Origin: Sphingobacterium thalpophilum
Lineage (GTDB): Bacteria; Bacteroidota; Bacteroidia; Sphingobacteriales; Sphingobacteriaceae
Direction of reading: 5' to 3'
Length of the DNA stretch: 64,000 nt
NCBI RefSeq assembly: GCF_038396785.1
Contig: NZ_CP151087.1
Span: 1,674,001 to 1,738,000 of the forward strand
Part shown: positions 36,096-45,359 of the stretch, piece after piece
Layout of the letters: the number at the start of each line of letters is the position of its first letter
How positions within the stretch are numbered: the stretch's first letter is position 1
The notes under the pieces: model-generated
Database searches by the model: none
What the model was told of the DNA's origin: nothing
The model's input: the letters and a program-made list of their open reading frames with translations, nothing else
Made by a program: the position numbers and the translations under genes

Positions 36096-36686
36096 CTAAA
36101 TTTCATCCTTCTCAATCCATTTTGGAACAAGTGGTGCTTCATACTGTTGCATCTTCTCGATCAGCTCTTCAATCGTATCAGCGACCAATAACATTGCTCT
36201 ATTTTCCTGCTTAAGAAGCCCTTCTTCGACCATGTGATCAATAAATTGAATTAGATGATTATAAAATCCATTGATGCTTAATAAACCAACTGGCTTTTTA
36301 TGTAAACCCAATTGAGCCCATGTAATCATTTCAAAAAGTTCTTCCAATGTACCAAAACCGCCCGGAAGTGCAATAACCCCTTCGGCGTAATCGCTCATAA
36401 TTCGTTTACGATCATGCATGGTATCTACAGTAATCAGTTTTGTTACACCCCTATGCTCTCTTTCTTTCGAATTCAAAAAATCGGGAATCACACCTATTAC
36501 TTCACCTCCGTGCGCAAGAGCTCCATTCGCAACAGCGCCCATTAGGCCGACCCTTCCACCACCATAAACCAAACGGATACCATATTCAGCCAAAACCTTT
36601 CCCACATAGGAGGCTTGATCTTCATACACGGCCGAATTCCCTAAACTGGATGCACAAAAAATAACAATACTATTAACTTTCTTCAT
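36096..36686 (-). CDS. LOG-family protein (TIGR00730)
   Basis: A 196-residue Rossmann-like enzyme. The family motif PGGFGTLEELFEMITWAQLG is complete, and the N-terminal VIFCASSLGN and YGGGRVGLMGAVANGAL segments are typical. Family members cleave nucleoside 5'-monophosphates at the N-glycosidic bond, including cytokinin precursors, releasing ribose 5-phosphate. The physiological substrate here is unknown. The start MKKVNSIVIF is preferred over a Met two codons upstream. It is divergent from the GH127 gene, with a run of ten C between them. Confidence 0.87.
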   Translation of the reverse strand: MKKVNSIVIFCASSLGNSAVYEDQASYVGKVLAEYGIRLVYGGGRVGLMGAVANGALAHGGEVIGVIPDFLNSKEREHRGVTKLITVDTMHDRKRIMSDYAEGVIALPGGFGTLEELFEMITWAQLGLHKKPVGLLSINGFYNHLIQFIDHMVEEGLLKQENRAMLLVADTIEELIEKMQQYEAPLVPKWIEKDEI

Positions 36687-36753
36687 ATACAAGTATAGTT
36701 AAAAATAAACGGATCAGCTCTTTTTTCTTACGATCTTATCAGCAGGCCTGGAT

Positions 36754-36763
36754 CCCCCCCCCC
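36754..36763. repeat. Poly-C tract (10 C)
   Basis: A homopolymer of ten C in the divergent region, 68 bp before the LOG gene start and 208 bp before the GH127 gene start. Such a tract is prone to slippage. Confidence 0.8.
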
Positions 36764-36880
36764 TAAATATAAAACAAACAAAACACTAATTATCAGATAA
36801 ATACAACTTTAAACTATCCATTCTTTTTCTCTCGCATATATAAATGTAAAAAAAACACTTAAAATAAATAACACATTTAA

Positions 36881-36888
36881 TATCTTTG
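36881..36888 (+). promoter_or_regulatory. -7 box before GH127 gene
   Basis: TATCTTTG, an exact TAnnTTTG match, 83 bp before the ATG at 36972. No -33 element is clear. Confidence 0.45.
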
Positions 36889-36971
36889 ATTTACCGGTCT
36901 TTTTTATACATAACGGCTAACCAGACAAGCTCATCAGATCTTGTTAATAACAAATTATAATTTCAGTCCAT

Positions 36972-39335
36972 ATGATCTTCAAAAACAAATTTTTGCACAG
37001 TGCTCTCTTAAGCTTATTTAGTCTGGCGCTATCTGCTCAAACAACTCCTCAATTAAATTATTTCGATTTAAGAGATGTAAGGTTGTTACCTGGTGTTTTT
37101 AAACATGCTGAAGACCTGGACATCACTTATTTATTGGAAATGGACCCGGACCGATTGTTGGCTCCATTTTTACGCGAAGCCAATTTACCGCTTAAAAAAG
37201 ACTCTTATACCAATTGGGAAAATACAGGATTAGATGGCCATATCGGAGGTCATTATCTATCTGCGCTTGCTCATATGTATGCCGCTACAGGAGATCTTCG
37301 CATCAAGGAACGCCTGGATTATATGCTGGCCAACTTGAAACGTTGTCAGGAAGCAAATGCAAACGGATACATTGGCGGGGTACCTGGGGGTAAAATTACT
37401 TGGACAGAGATTCAACAGGGCCGGATCAACGCCGGCAGCTTTAACTTGAATGGAAAATGGGTACCGCTATATAATATACACAAAACCTATGCTGGCCTGC
37501 GAGATGCCTACTTGTTGACAGGCAATGAATCTGCAAAAGACATGCTTATTCAGATGACTGATTGGGCGCTTAAGTTGGTTGGTCAACTTTCCGAAGCTCA
37601 AATACAGGAGATGTTACGAAGTGAACACGGTGGACTGAACGAAACATTTGCTGATGTCGCTGCAATTACCCAAAATCAGACTTATCTCGAGCTGGCTCGT
37701 AAATTCAGTCATCAATCCATACTTGAGCCCTTATTAACGCATAAAGATCATTTAACAGGATTGCACGCAAATACGCAGATTCCAAAAGTTCTCGGTTTTA
37801 AACGTATCGCCGACCTTTCCCACAACGAAAAATGGGCTGAGGCTGTTCGGTACTTTTGGGACAATGTCGTTGAACAGCGCTCGATTGCTATTGGTGGAAA
37901 TAGTGTGAGTGAGCATTTTAACCCTACGGACGATTTTTCAAAGATGTTATATAGCATTGAGGGACCTGAAACCTGCAATACGTACAATATGTTACGGCTC
38001 ACAAAAATGCTCTACCAAACTGATCCGCAAGGAAAATACCTCGATTTTTATGAACGTGCTCTTTACAACCACATCTTATCGACACAACATCCCGAACATG
38101 GTGGATTAGTTTATTTCACACAAATCCGTCCGGGGCATTATCGCGTTTATTCACAAACACAGACAAGTATGTGGTGCTGCGTTGGATCAGGGATGGAAAA
38201 CCACGCCAAATATGGTGAAATGATCTATGCACAACGCAACAATGACTTGTTCGTCAATTTGTTTATTCCTTCACGCTTGGACTGGAAAGAGAAAAACACC
38301 GAAGTCATTCAAGAAACGAACTTTCCGAAAGAAGCCAATACAAGCATCCGAATCAACCCCAAAAAACCGACTTCATTCAGCTTGTTTATTCGTAAACCCA
38401 ACTGGCTGACAGCAGCTCCGCATGTATTGATCAATGGAAAGCCTTACCACAATTTCAGTTCAACGAATGATCATATCCAAATCAAACGTACATGGCGAAA
38501 GGGAGATATCGTCAGTCTTGAATTGCCTATGGGGATACATACTGAGCAGTTGCCTGATAAAAGCAATTATTATAGTATTTTATATGGACCTCTTGTTTTG
38601 GGTGCCCGTACTGGAAAGGAAGATCTTTTGGGACTTCAGGCCGATGACAGCCGAATGGGGCACATTGCATCGGGAAAACAAATCCCTTTACGTGATCTCC
38701 CAATTCTTAAAGCTGAGCCGAACAATATTCCGGCACTTGTAAAACCAATAGCATCAAAGCCCTTACACTTTACGCTCTCAGATCTTTATTTGGGAAAAAA
38801 AGATATTCAAATGGAACTAGAACCCTTTTTCGGTATTCATGATTCCCGTTATATGATCTATTGGCCTCAAGCAACAGAAAAGGAACTACAGGCGTTACAG
38901 GAGAAAATGAACAGTGATGAAATAGAAAGCTTGGCGCTAGCTGCCAAAACAGTCGATAAGGTCGTCGCTGGAGAGCAACAACCGGAATCAGATCACTTTT
39001 TTCGCGAGCAAAATAGCAATGCTGGGGCATTCGGCGATACACGTTGGCGCGATACAAAAGACTGGTTTAGTTATGTGATGAAAATAACGCCCGAGACCCA
39101 ACTGATAGCAATCAAATTGCTGGCAGACAACTCATCAAGGGTAACGGAGGTTATGGTCGATGGTAAAACCATCAGCACACTGGAAGACAAGGATGAGAAG
39201 TCAACCATTAAAACAATACGTATACAGCTTCCCAATGAAGGTATAGGGAAAACCAAAATAGAACTAAAAATTAAGGCCGGGGCAGGATCTACGAGTCACA
39301 AGATCCTAGAAATCCGGACTCTTCGTCCTGACTAA
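36972..39335 (+). CDS. Secreted GH127-family glycoside hydrolase
   Basis: A 787-residue protein. The signal peptide (FLHSALLSLFSLALSAQ, to about residue 22) is followed by the DUF1680/GH127 (alpha/alpha)6 domain (about 30-550). The family's metal and catalytic region is present: GPETCNTYNMLRLTKML with its Glu and Cys, and MWCCVGSGMENHAKYGEMIY with the paired Cys. C-terminal beta domains of the DUF4986/DUF6805 kind follow (GDTRWRDTKDWFSYVMKI). Characterised GH127 enzymes are beta-L-arabinofuranosidases that use a Cys nucleophile and zinc. The expected site is the periplasm, acting on plant arabinan or hydroxyproline-linked glycans. It is convergent with a GH97 gene. Confidence 0.87.
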   Translation: MIFKNKFLHSALLSLFSLALSAQTTPQLNYFDLRDVRLLPGVFKHAEDLDITYLLEMDPDRLLAPFLREANLPLKKDSYTNWENTGLDGHIGGHYLSALAHMYAATGDLRIKERLDYMLANLKRCQEANANGYIGGVPGGKITWTEIQQGRINAGSFNLNGKWVPLYNIHKTYAGLRDAYLLTGNESAKDMLIQMTDWALKLVGQLSEAQIQEMLRSEHGGLNETFADVAAITQNQTYLELARKFSHQSILEPLLTHKDHLTGLHANTQIPKVLGFKRIADLSHNEKWAEAVRYFWDNVVEQRSIAIGGNSVSEHFNPTDDFSKMLYSIEGPETCNTYNMLRLTKMLYQTDPQGKYLDFYERALYNHILSTQHPEHGGLVYFTQIRPGHYRVYSQTQTSMWCCVGSGMENHAKYGEMIYAQRNNDLFVNLFIPSRLDWKEKNTEVIQETNFPKEANTSIRINPKKPTSFSLFIRKPNWLTAAPHVLINGKPYHNFSSTNDHIQIKRTWRKGDIVSLELPMGIHTEQLPDKSNYYSILYGPLVLGARTGKEDLLGLQADDSRMGHIASGKQIPLRDLPILKAEPNNIPALVKPIASKPLHFTLSDLYLGKKDIQMELEPFFGIHDSRYMIYWPQATEKELQALQEKMNSDEIESLALAAKTVDKVVAGEQQPESDHFFREQNSNAGAFGDTRWRDTKDWFSYVMKITPETQLIAIKLLADNSSRVTEVMVDGKTISTLEDKDEKSTIKTIRIQLPNEGIGKTKIELKIKAGAGSTSHKILEIRTLRPD

Positions 39336-39405
39336 TTGAAACTTTGAGAAAGTTTCAATTAGTCAGGAGTGATTCACTTAGTCTTGATTAACTGAGTTAA
39401 TCAAG
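39334..39405. repeat. Two perfect hairpins after the GH127 gene
   Basis: The first is 39334-39360: 12-bp arms AATTGAAACTTT and its complement around GAG, starting at the stop codon. The second is 39383-39405: 10-bp arms CTTGATTAAC and its complement around TGA. The motif TTAGTC(A/T) recurs between them. Neither has a long T-run. Confidence 0.75.
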
Positions 39406-39427
39406 AACAATTCAGTTAGTCAGAAGA

Positions 39428-39464
39428 GCGCTGTTGTTTTATTTTCCGATTAAAACAACAGCGC
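39428..39464. terminator. Hairpin overlapping the GH97 stop codon
   Basis: 14-bp arms GCGCTGTTGTTTTA / TAAAACAACAGCGC. The GH97 stop codon (39439-39441) lies in the stem and loop. It is probably a terminator shared by the convergent genes. Confidence 0.6.
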
Positions 39465-41424
39465 CATCCGGTTGTAATGTCAATTTGATGGTCTTTGTTT
39501 TGGAAAGTCGAATTTGTTTCTGTTTTGATTCCCGGGCGATGTTATCGTCGATTAGCTGTACCGCATCCGTACTCAACATGGGCAAATTCACCGATACTGT
39601 CTTTTCTTTGCCTTCGGCATTTATACCCGCTATATACCATTTATCACTCTTTCTCCGGGCAAGTATGACATATTTACCTGGATAACCATCAATAAAAATT
39701 GTTTCATCCCAAGTTGTAGGTACCTGTTTCATAAAATCAATCACATGGGTTGGCATTTCCTGTAAATTATTGGGTGTCAATCCAAAATTTTGCACTGGAT
39801 TCTGAAATAAAATCGCGGTTGCCAATTGAAATGTTTCTGTCGTTTTGCGAATAGTACCACCGTTATTCTCACGGTTATGACGTTTGTTCAGCAAAACCGG
39901 ACCAAAATCCATTGCCGCCACGGCATTGCGAATAAATGGATGTAAAGTCGCATTAAAGGCCTCCGTATCATTTGCATGTTGTGTGAAAATCAAGTTTTCG
40001 GAGGCCAATACAGCTTCGCTACCCACGAAATTCGGATACATACGCTCCCAACCCCGCGGTAAAGTACATCCATGAAATATAACTGTTAATCCATAATCAT
40101 TTGCATCCGAAAGAATATCTTCGTAAAGCTTAAGTGTTTCCTGTTTATCACCTCCAAAAAAATCAACTTTGATTCCTTTAATGCCCACACGCTGCATCCA
40201 TTGCATCTCGGCTTTACGTGCGATCGAAGTATTCATTTTATTTTTTGGTGTTTGCGGTGCGTCGTTCCAGAATCCGTTCGAATTATACCACAGGCAAATA
40301 CCTACGCCACGCTCCTTTCCATAAGCCACCAATTGTTCAATTTTTTCATGGCCGATCTTAGTATCCCACCAATTGTCGATCAATACAAATTCATAACCCA
40401 TTGAAGCTGACAGATCAATAAACTTCTTTTGGTCTTCAAAATTAATACTACCATCCTGCCATTCCAGCCAACTCCACGTTGCCCGTCCGAATTCGTATTT
40501 CTTCGACGCCGGATATTGCGGCTCAACAACATCGAAAGGAATGGTCGTCTCCACAATGGGTTTTAGATTGCTCCCGATAGTCAGTGTACGCCAAGGTGTA
40601 TAACCGGGTAATGAAATCGTGGGAGCTGCACGTCCAATGCCATTGTTCTCCCCCTCTTCCGGGAAAGCAATACTATAAAGACCGTCCTTGGTGCCTTCGC
40701 TTAACTTGGATGCACAATAAGCACTTGATACACCCGTTTCCGAAATAAGTACCCATCCACGATCCCCAACATGAAAGAGTGCAGGAAAAGTATATCCAAT
40801 ACCATACTTCGAAGGTACCCCTAAGGCCTGATCTGCCTGATACTCCTCTTCATAACTTGGTTTTGTTTTCATCCAGCCTATCATCGGGGAAGCTTGGGCT
40901 GTTAAAAATGTTGTTGTAATAAGTGGAAATTTAAAGCCACTCTCCTCCTTTATTAGTGCGAAGTTGGCCGGCTCGCCTACCTGTGGCACATAATATCGGA
41001 AGGCAATATTGTTGTTGCTAACACGGAAAGTAACCTCGATCTGCTGCTTTGAAGTATTCTCCAACACATAACGCAATTCATTCGCTTTATACTGTACCTG
41101 ACTGCGTTTGATTTTTGGCTCGTTATAATTGGTCAAAATTTCACCTCTTTTTTCTGCTATTGGACGCAAATTATCGCTTAAATTTATCGTCTTGCTTTGA
41201 AGCCCAAGCGGTGAAGCTTCCAACATTGTCTTTCCTTCCAGTTCAACCTGATAAAATAGATGACCGTTTTTCAGATCCAATTTAACGGTCAAAGTTCCGT
41301 CCGGACTCGATACCGATGTCTGCTGTGCTGCGGCAATTGTCCCCAACAAAGATAGCATACATACCAAAGCATAACGTTTTACTGGTAAACGTTTAAAATA
41401 GCGCGTATAATTGTGATTTAACAT
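39439..41424 (-). CDS. Secreted GH97-family glycoside hydrolase (probable retaining alpha-galactosidase type)
   Basis: A 661-residue protein. The N-terminal signal sequence (about 1-33, ending GTIAAAQQ) is followed by the GH97 N-terminal beta-sandwich, the (beta/alpha)8 barrel with EFVLIDNWWDTKIG, and a C-terminal beta domain. The barrel segment GIKGIKVDFFGGD puts an Asp where the retaining GH97 group has its nucleophile. The inverting SusB-type alpha-glucosidases use Glu bases instead. VGSEAVLASENLIF downstream carries candidate acid/base Glu residues. It therefore probably cleaves alpha-galactosides in the periplasm. Subgroup assignment is from motif memory. It is convergent with the GH127 gene. 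Confidence 0.84.
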   Translation of the reverse strand: MLNHNYTRYFKRLPVKRYALVCMLSLLGTIAAAQQTSVSSPDGTLTVKLDLKNGHLFYQVELEGKTMLEASPLGLQSKTINLSDNLRPIAEKRGEILTNYNEPKIKRSQVQYKANELRYVLENTSKQQIEVTFRVSNNNIAFRYYVPQVGEPANFALIKEESGFKFPLITTTFLTAQASPMIGWMKTKPSYEEEYQADQALGVPSKYGIGYTFPALFHVGDRGWVLISETGVSSAYCASKLSEGTKDGLYSIAFPEEGENNGIGRAAPTISLPGYTPWRTLTIGSNLKPIVETTIPFDVVEPQYPASKKYEFGRATWSWLEWQDGSINFEDQKKFIDLSASMGYEFVLIDNWWDTKIGHEKIEQLVAYGKERGVGICLWYNSNGFWNDAPQTPKNKMNTSIARKAEMQWMQRVGIKGIKVDFFGGDKQETLKLYEDILSDANDYGLTVIFHGCTLPRGWERMYPNFVGSEAVLASENLIFTQHANDTEAFNATLHPFIRNAVAAMDFGPVLLNKRHNRENNGGTIRKTTETFQLATAILFQNPVQNFGLTPNNLQEMPTHVIDFMKQVPTTWDETIFIDGYPGKYVILARRKSDKWYIAGINAEGKEKTVSVNLPMLSTDAVQLIDDNIARESKQKQIRLSKTKTIKLTLQPDGAVVLIGK

Positions 41425-41679
41425 AGATTAACTCAAATAGTCGGTTAGTTATTCTGTTAAAGATAAGGTTTTATTTTAATAAATGTACAAAAAACACTTA
41501 TTGCAGAATACGTATTTTATCAGGTTGCAATCGACTGCGTCAAATAGGAATCGTCGTCTAATCTGGGAAGGCGCAAACGCAGCTTTTCTTGTCCTATGAG
41601 AAGATATACCAAACAAAAATCCCTTATAATTGTAAAGAAATAGTGACATTTATTTTACGATCTTAAAACGTATTAAACT

Positions 41680-42360
41680 ATGAATCTAATTATGAACATG
41701 ATAGCACTTGCCAGCATAGCAACTGCTACCTTGGCTCCATCATCTGCCAAATCAGGGTCATTGCTCGAGCAAAAGGACCAAAACATTACGCTGATAGAAA
41801 AAAAACAGGCTTTAAAACACGATTATGTTGGAACCGACTCGCTATTGCAATATTTTAACCAAACAACTGCGGAGCTTGAAAAGCAGGTTGCGGGTTTAAG
41901 CGAAGCGCAGCTCCAATTTAAGCCAGCGCCCGACAAATGGTCGATCAGTCAATGCCTTGAGCATATTATTCGTTCAGAACGAATGATATTTGACATGGCA
42001 AAAAAGAGCCTGGATCAAGATCCACAACCTGAAAGGAGAAAAGAGATCAAGATGACCGACGACAATCTAAAAAATGCACTCACAGACAGAAGTCACAAAT
42101 ATCAGGCACCCAAGGAACTCCAACCAGAGGGAATTTATAAAAATGTGAACACCGCTTTGACTGATTTCAATGCCGCCCGCCAACCCGTGCTTGATTACAT
42201 CAAAAAAGCTGATGCGGAAGATCTCAGAAATCATGTCAGCGATTCCCCAACTGGTCCAATTGATGGTTATCAAGCCCTGATGTTTATTGCTGCGCATTCT
42301 GCACGTCATACCAAACAGATCGCTGAAATAAAAGCCGATCCCAATTTTCCAAAACAGTAG
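41680..42360 (+). CDS. Secreted DinB-superfamily protein
   Basis: A 226-residue protein. A possible signal sequence (MNLIMNMIALASIATATLA) is followed by the four-helix DinB_2 fold. The metal-ligand His residues fit QCLEHIIRSE in helix 2 and AHSARHTKQI in the last helix. DinB-like proteins include thiol-dependent transferases and proteins of unknown role, and no reaction can be assigned. The export signal is unusual for the family but seen in Bacteroidota. It is followed after 4 bp by an SRPBCC gene, so the two are probably one transcript. Confidence 0.8.
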   Translation: MNLIMNMIALASIATATLAPSSAKSGSLLEQKDQNITLIEKKQALKHDYVGTDSLLQYFNQTTAELEKQVAGLSEAQLQFKPAPDKWSISQCLEHIIRSERMIFDMAKKSLDQDPQPERRKEIKMTDDNLKNALTDRSHKYQAPKELQPEGIYKNVNTALTDFNAARQPVLDYIKKADAEDLRNHVSDSPTGPIDGYQALMFIAAHSARHTKQIAEIKADPNFPKQ

Positions 42361-42364
42361 AAAG

Positions 42365-42817
42365 ATGAAGAAATTAACTTATCAAATTAAGATCCATGCG
42401 CCTGTGCCGCGGGTTTTTAAAACAATGCTTGACAAAGAAACCTATAAACAATGGACCAGTGCATTCAATCCAAGTTCAGATTTCGAAGGCATCTGGGACA
42501 AGGGGCAAAAAATTCATTTTACCGGCGTCGATGAAAATGGTGAAAAAGGCGGAATGGTAGCAGAAATCGCCGAATACATTCCAAATTCATATGTGTCTAT
42601 TCGGCATCTTGGTATCCTAGACAATGGCCAAGAAATTTTATCCGGACCAGCTGTCGAAGATTGGGCTGGAGCATTAGAAAATTATTCTTTTTCGGACATC
42701 GAAGGACAAACATTATTGAAAGTAGATGTTGATACAAACGACGAATACATCGATTACTTTAATGAGGCTTGGCCAAATGCTTTGCAACGGCTAAAGGATA
42801 TTAGCGAAAAGGAATAG
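42365..42817 (+). CDS. SRPBCC-domain protein
   Basis: A 150-residue protein of the START/AHSA1-like helix-grip fold. The N-terminal strand TYQIKIHAPVPRVFKTMLD and the WTSAFNPSSDFEGIWDKG segment are the usual opening of this fold. It is expected to bind a hydrophobic ligand or a protein partner in the cytoplasm; the ligand is unknown. It starts 4 bp after the DinB-like gene. A bidirectional terminator follows. Confidence 0.82.
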   Translation: MKKLTYQIKIHAPVPRVFKTMLDKETYKQWTSAFNPSSDFEGIWDKGQKIHFTGVDENGEKGGMVAEIAEYIPNSYVSIRHLGILDNGQEILSGPAVEDWAGALENYSFSDIEGQTLLKVDVDTNDEYIDYFNEAWPNALQRLKDISEKE

Positions 42818-42886
42818 GTGAAATACCCTGCATATTGAAGAGCTTTGCGAAATCAATGCGCAAGTCAGAAGCTTGTTGACAAAAGT

Positions 42887-42920
42887 AAAAACGGCACCTA
42901 GATCTGGATGCCGTTTTTTT
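42887..42920. terminator. Bidirectional terminator
   Basis: Stem AAAAACGGCA / TGCCGTTTTT with a 12-base loop. It separates the convergent SRPBCC and cytolysin-like genes. Confidence 0.83.
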
Positions 42921-42947
42921 ATCTTGCCTAAGCCTTTTTTCGTTCGT

Positions 42948-43640
42948 TTACTTTTGTTTTTTGACCCGAATGTCAAATATATTGTAATACCGTAGCGTGC
43001 TATAGTCCTTCAGGCTCATAAAGTCATAGGTAAGTGGATAATTAAAGATATTTTCAGTCTGACTCACATAAAGGAGCATATCGCGGAGTGCTATTCCAAT
43101 AGCCTTGGCTCCTTTCGGATACTGAATAAAACTGTTCTTGCCGCCGCCCCGATAGTAGATCAGCAGATTGCTGCAATCGAGGACTTTGGTATCTACATCA
43201 TCCAGTGTTTTGCTTTCCAGTATTTTGTCTATTGCCGTATTGAGGCCTGCCCGTGTTGAATCAGTTTCACCCATCAGAATCATATGGGTACCATAAGTCA
43301 CCGAAGCAAGCACATAGGGAGAGTAACCTGCTTGGGTCAATACAGCTACCTCCGATTCCGGATAAGCATCAAAATACTCTGTGTGGTCAATATAAATTGT
43401 AAGCTTATTGACTTTGCCTATACGAAGCGTGCTGTTTTGCTTACTGATCGTCGTTGAGTCGGCATGTTTTACAAGGGATAATGCCTTTTTTACATCCTTC
43501 GAATTACCGAGAAATCCCTGTATTTCGGCGTAATCTCCAAAACTGCTCGAAGTAAAGTTCATACTACTTGCCTGTTTCGACTTTTCAAACTTATTGGCAT
43601 AAGCAAGACCATTTTTATAGCTGGGCTCAAAGAATCCCAT
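42948..43640 (-). pseudogene. Cytolysin-like (CDC superfamily) protein, 3' part of a frameshifted gene
   Basis: A 230-residue frame that lacks a signal peptide of its own. The segment YSPYVLASVTYGTHMILMGE, followed by a helix AGLNTAIDKI, closely follows the conserved core of cholesterol-dependent cytolysins (VYISSVAYGR..YLKLET...). KLTIYIDHTEYFDAYPESEV matches the strand before it and NYPLTYDFMSLKDYS the PIxYTTTFLKDN region. The membrane-binding domain 4 is absent, as in the short CDC-like proteins. A single missing base near 43650 separates it from the lipoprotein N-terminal part. Restoring one base joins them as ...NDFLVDMGFFEPS... It is broken here unless the frameshift is a sequencing error. 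Confidence 0.58.
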
Positions 43641-43642
43641 AT

Positions 43643-43972
43643 CTACGAGAAGTCATTGTAAGACAAGAAATGGAATTTTACTTTTTTCGCTTTTACTTCC
43701 AGGCTTTCTAGCCGTGGGCCTTCAAGGGTGTCTTTGAGACTCCAAAGTCCGCCCAGGAAAACCTTTTCATCAATATTATCATCAGAGAAAAGCTCGCTCA
43801 TCTGAAATTGTACTTTCCGAATTTCGTACTTATCAGGCGGAACAGTGGGCTCATTCTTAGTGGTATCTGAAGGTGCCACCTCTGGGGGCTCTACGTTTGG
43901 CTCGATGGGATCTTTTGTGCAACTTAGCCATATCAGTGCGCTAAGAAGAAGTAAAAAATTTCTAGTGTGCAT
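43643..43972 (-). pseudogene. Cytolysin-like lipoprotein, 5' part of a frameshifted gene
   Basis: From MHTRNFLLL the product is 109 residues. It has a lipoprotein signal with lipobox LIWLSC, a Pro/Glu/Thr-rich linker (about 20-50), and then the start of a folded domain, FLGGLWSLKDTLEGP. That segment resembles the YPGALL-type opening of CDC domain 1. The frame stops at TAG 43645-43643, and the rest of the domain continues one frame away in the next entry. Together the two parts would make a lipoprotein of about 340 residues. The longer start at 43993 adds seven residues. Expected location is the outer membrane, facing out or into the periplasm. Confidence 0.55.
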
Positions 43973-43993
43973 ATTGAAGTTCTTCAGTTCCAA

Positions 43994-44307
43994 ATTCGGT
44001 TATCATTAAAAAAGGTTAGCTACACTTTTTTATCTGATAAATTAAATATAATAATCTAAGATAATGTTTTTTTACATCAGTCCAACACGTACCATCCCGT
44101 TATAGCATATTTTTACAATTCAAATCAAAACGCTTCAACCTCGTTAAACGAAAAACAAGGTAATAACTTACGCGATAAGACTACCAGTAGTTGATCACAA
44201 ATCATCAAAGCATACCCTTCCTAGCGTATTATAAGCGAAAAAGCGGGTTAAAAACTGAATTTTCTGCACACCAAAAAGACTTAACAGTCTAACCATTTAG
44301 GGCGAAA
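43994..44307. other. Intergenic region, nothing recognised
   Basis: About 310 AT-rich bases between the cytolysin-like gene and the next terminator. No gene or clear promoter box is seen, although the cytolysin-like promoter must lie here. Confidence 0.5.
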
Positions 44308-44336
44308 AAAAAGCGGGGTTTTCACCCCGCTTAAAT
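44307..44336 (-). terminator. Terminator after the small secreted protein gene
   Basis: Stem AAGCGGGG / CCCCGCTT with a 6-base loop. The T-run (A-run on +) lies on the minus-strand 3' side. Confidence 0.75.
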
Positions 44337-44405
44337 TAATCGTTTGTAACAGCGCGAAAACGCCGAAACCTATCTGCCGGTTGAAACCAACAGGGATCGA
44401 CTGCA

Positions 44406-44720
44406 TTAAACACCCCAAAATGCCCTACATGCTTTAAAGAAAGATCCACAACCGCCATTTGTATAGGTGTCTGAAGTATGTGTACCGACCAGTTGCGCCG
44501 TGTCATAATCATAAAAACTCAACACAAAAATACAGTGTGTCAATTTTCCTTCGCTTTCTTTGACCTCTTCGGTGACTTTCACGAGTGTATTCGTGTTAGG
44601 AAGACGGTAAGTCGTTGTCTTAGCATTGACATTTTCTTTCGGTGCCTTTTCCGTTGTCTTTGCAGAAGCGGCTGTAGATAGCAGTGCAACAGCCATCAAA
44701 CTCATCATTAATTTTTTCAT
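44406..44720 (-). CDS. Small secreted Cys-containing protein, unknown function
   Basis: A 104-residue protein. The signal peptide MKKLMMSLMAVALLSTAASA is clear. The mature part of about 84 residues starts KTTEKAPKENVNAK and ends NGGCGSFFKACRAFWGV. It has three Cys, two of them in the last 15 residues (one in HCIF, then GCG and KAC), suggesting a disulfide outside the cytoplasm. No family is recognised. The start is set at the Lys-rich signal peptide; the frame is open 10 codons further up without a reason to use them. It has its own terminator. Confidence 0.7.
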   Translation of the reverse strand: MKKLMMSLMAVALLSTAASAKTTEKAPKENVNAKTTTYRLPNTNTLVKVTEEVKESEGKLTHCIFVLSFYDYDTAQLVGTHTSDTYTNGGCGSFFKACRAFWGV

Positions 44721-44750
44721 TGTTTCTATCTTTTTATTAAACCATAACAT

Positions 44751-45328
44751 GCTTTTGAAGCAAGTCTTTATTTTATGGAAGTAAAAATAAAAACACCCTT
44801 AATTAATTTTACAGTTATTTATTACCTGTTGCAGTTCGTTCAATATTCGGGGGTTTTAGTCTATTATTCGCAATACAGCTAGGCTTATGGTATAGGTGAA
44901 TGAAACTATTTAAATCTATGAGCTCTAAAATAGGTTCGTGCTAAACAATGAGTCAGCATACCATGGAGCAAGCATACAATCAAAAAGGTCGGGCTGGGGC
45001 ATTATTGCTCATAAGACTAATCAGAGTAAAGTTCAAGGAATGATCAGCGAGGAATCTAGTACCGCCAAGGTATCCTGTCCTGACTACATCAACTATACTT
45101 CAACAATACTGGAACTATACTGGAAGTGGTAATCCAGCATCTATATATACCGTTATTTTACGTTTGTTCTTGACCTATTTTCTTAGGCAGCGGCTGCGTA
45201 AACCGTCCTATAGCTGTGCTATATTTATGAAATTTTTCCAGACGAGTTTAAGTTCTCAAAAATAGAAAAGTTAATGAACGTCTACATTGCTTGTTCTCGT
45301 ATTTCCCATCAAAAAATCGAACTGTGCT
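44751..45328. other. Intergenic region before the ISL3 element
   Basis: Nearly 580 bp with no convincing gene. A 64-codon frame on the plus strand at 44938 has no recognisable product and a non-ATG start. It may be debris from earlier insertions. Confidence 0.4.
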
Positions 45329-45336
45329 CAATTGAC
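45329..45336. repeat. Target-site duplication of the ISL3 element (left)
   Basis: CAATTGAC, repeated exactly at 46758-46765 on the other side of the element. Confidence 0.85.
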
Positions 45337-45359
45337 GGATCAGTTTCAAAACCTGTGGA

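Noticed and set aside
44938..45132. Frame of 64 codons before the ISL3 element
   Set aside because: Non-ATG start, no signal, no family and no codon pattern.
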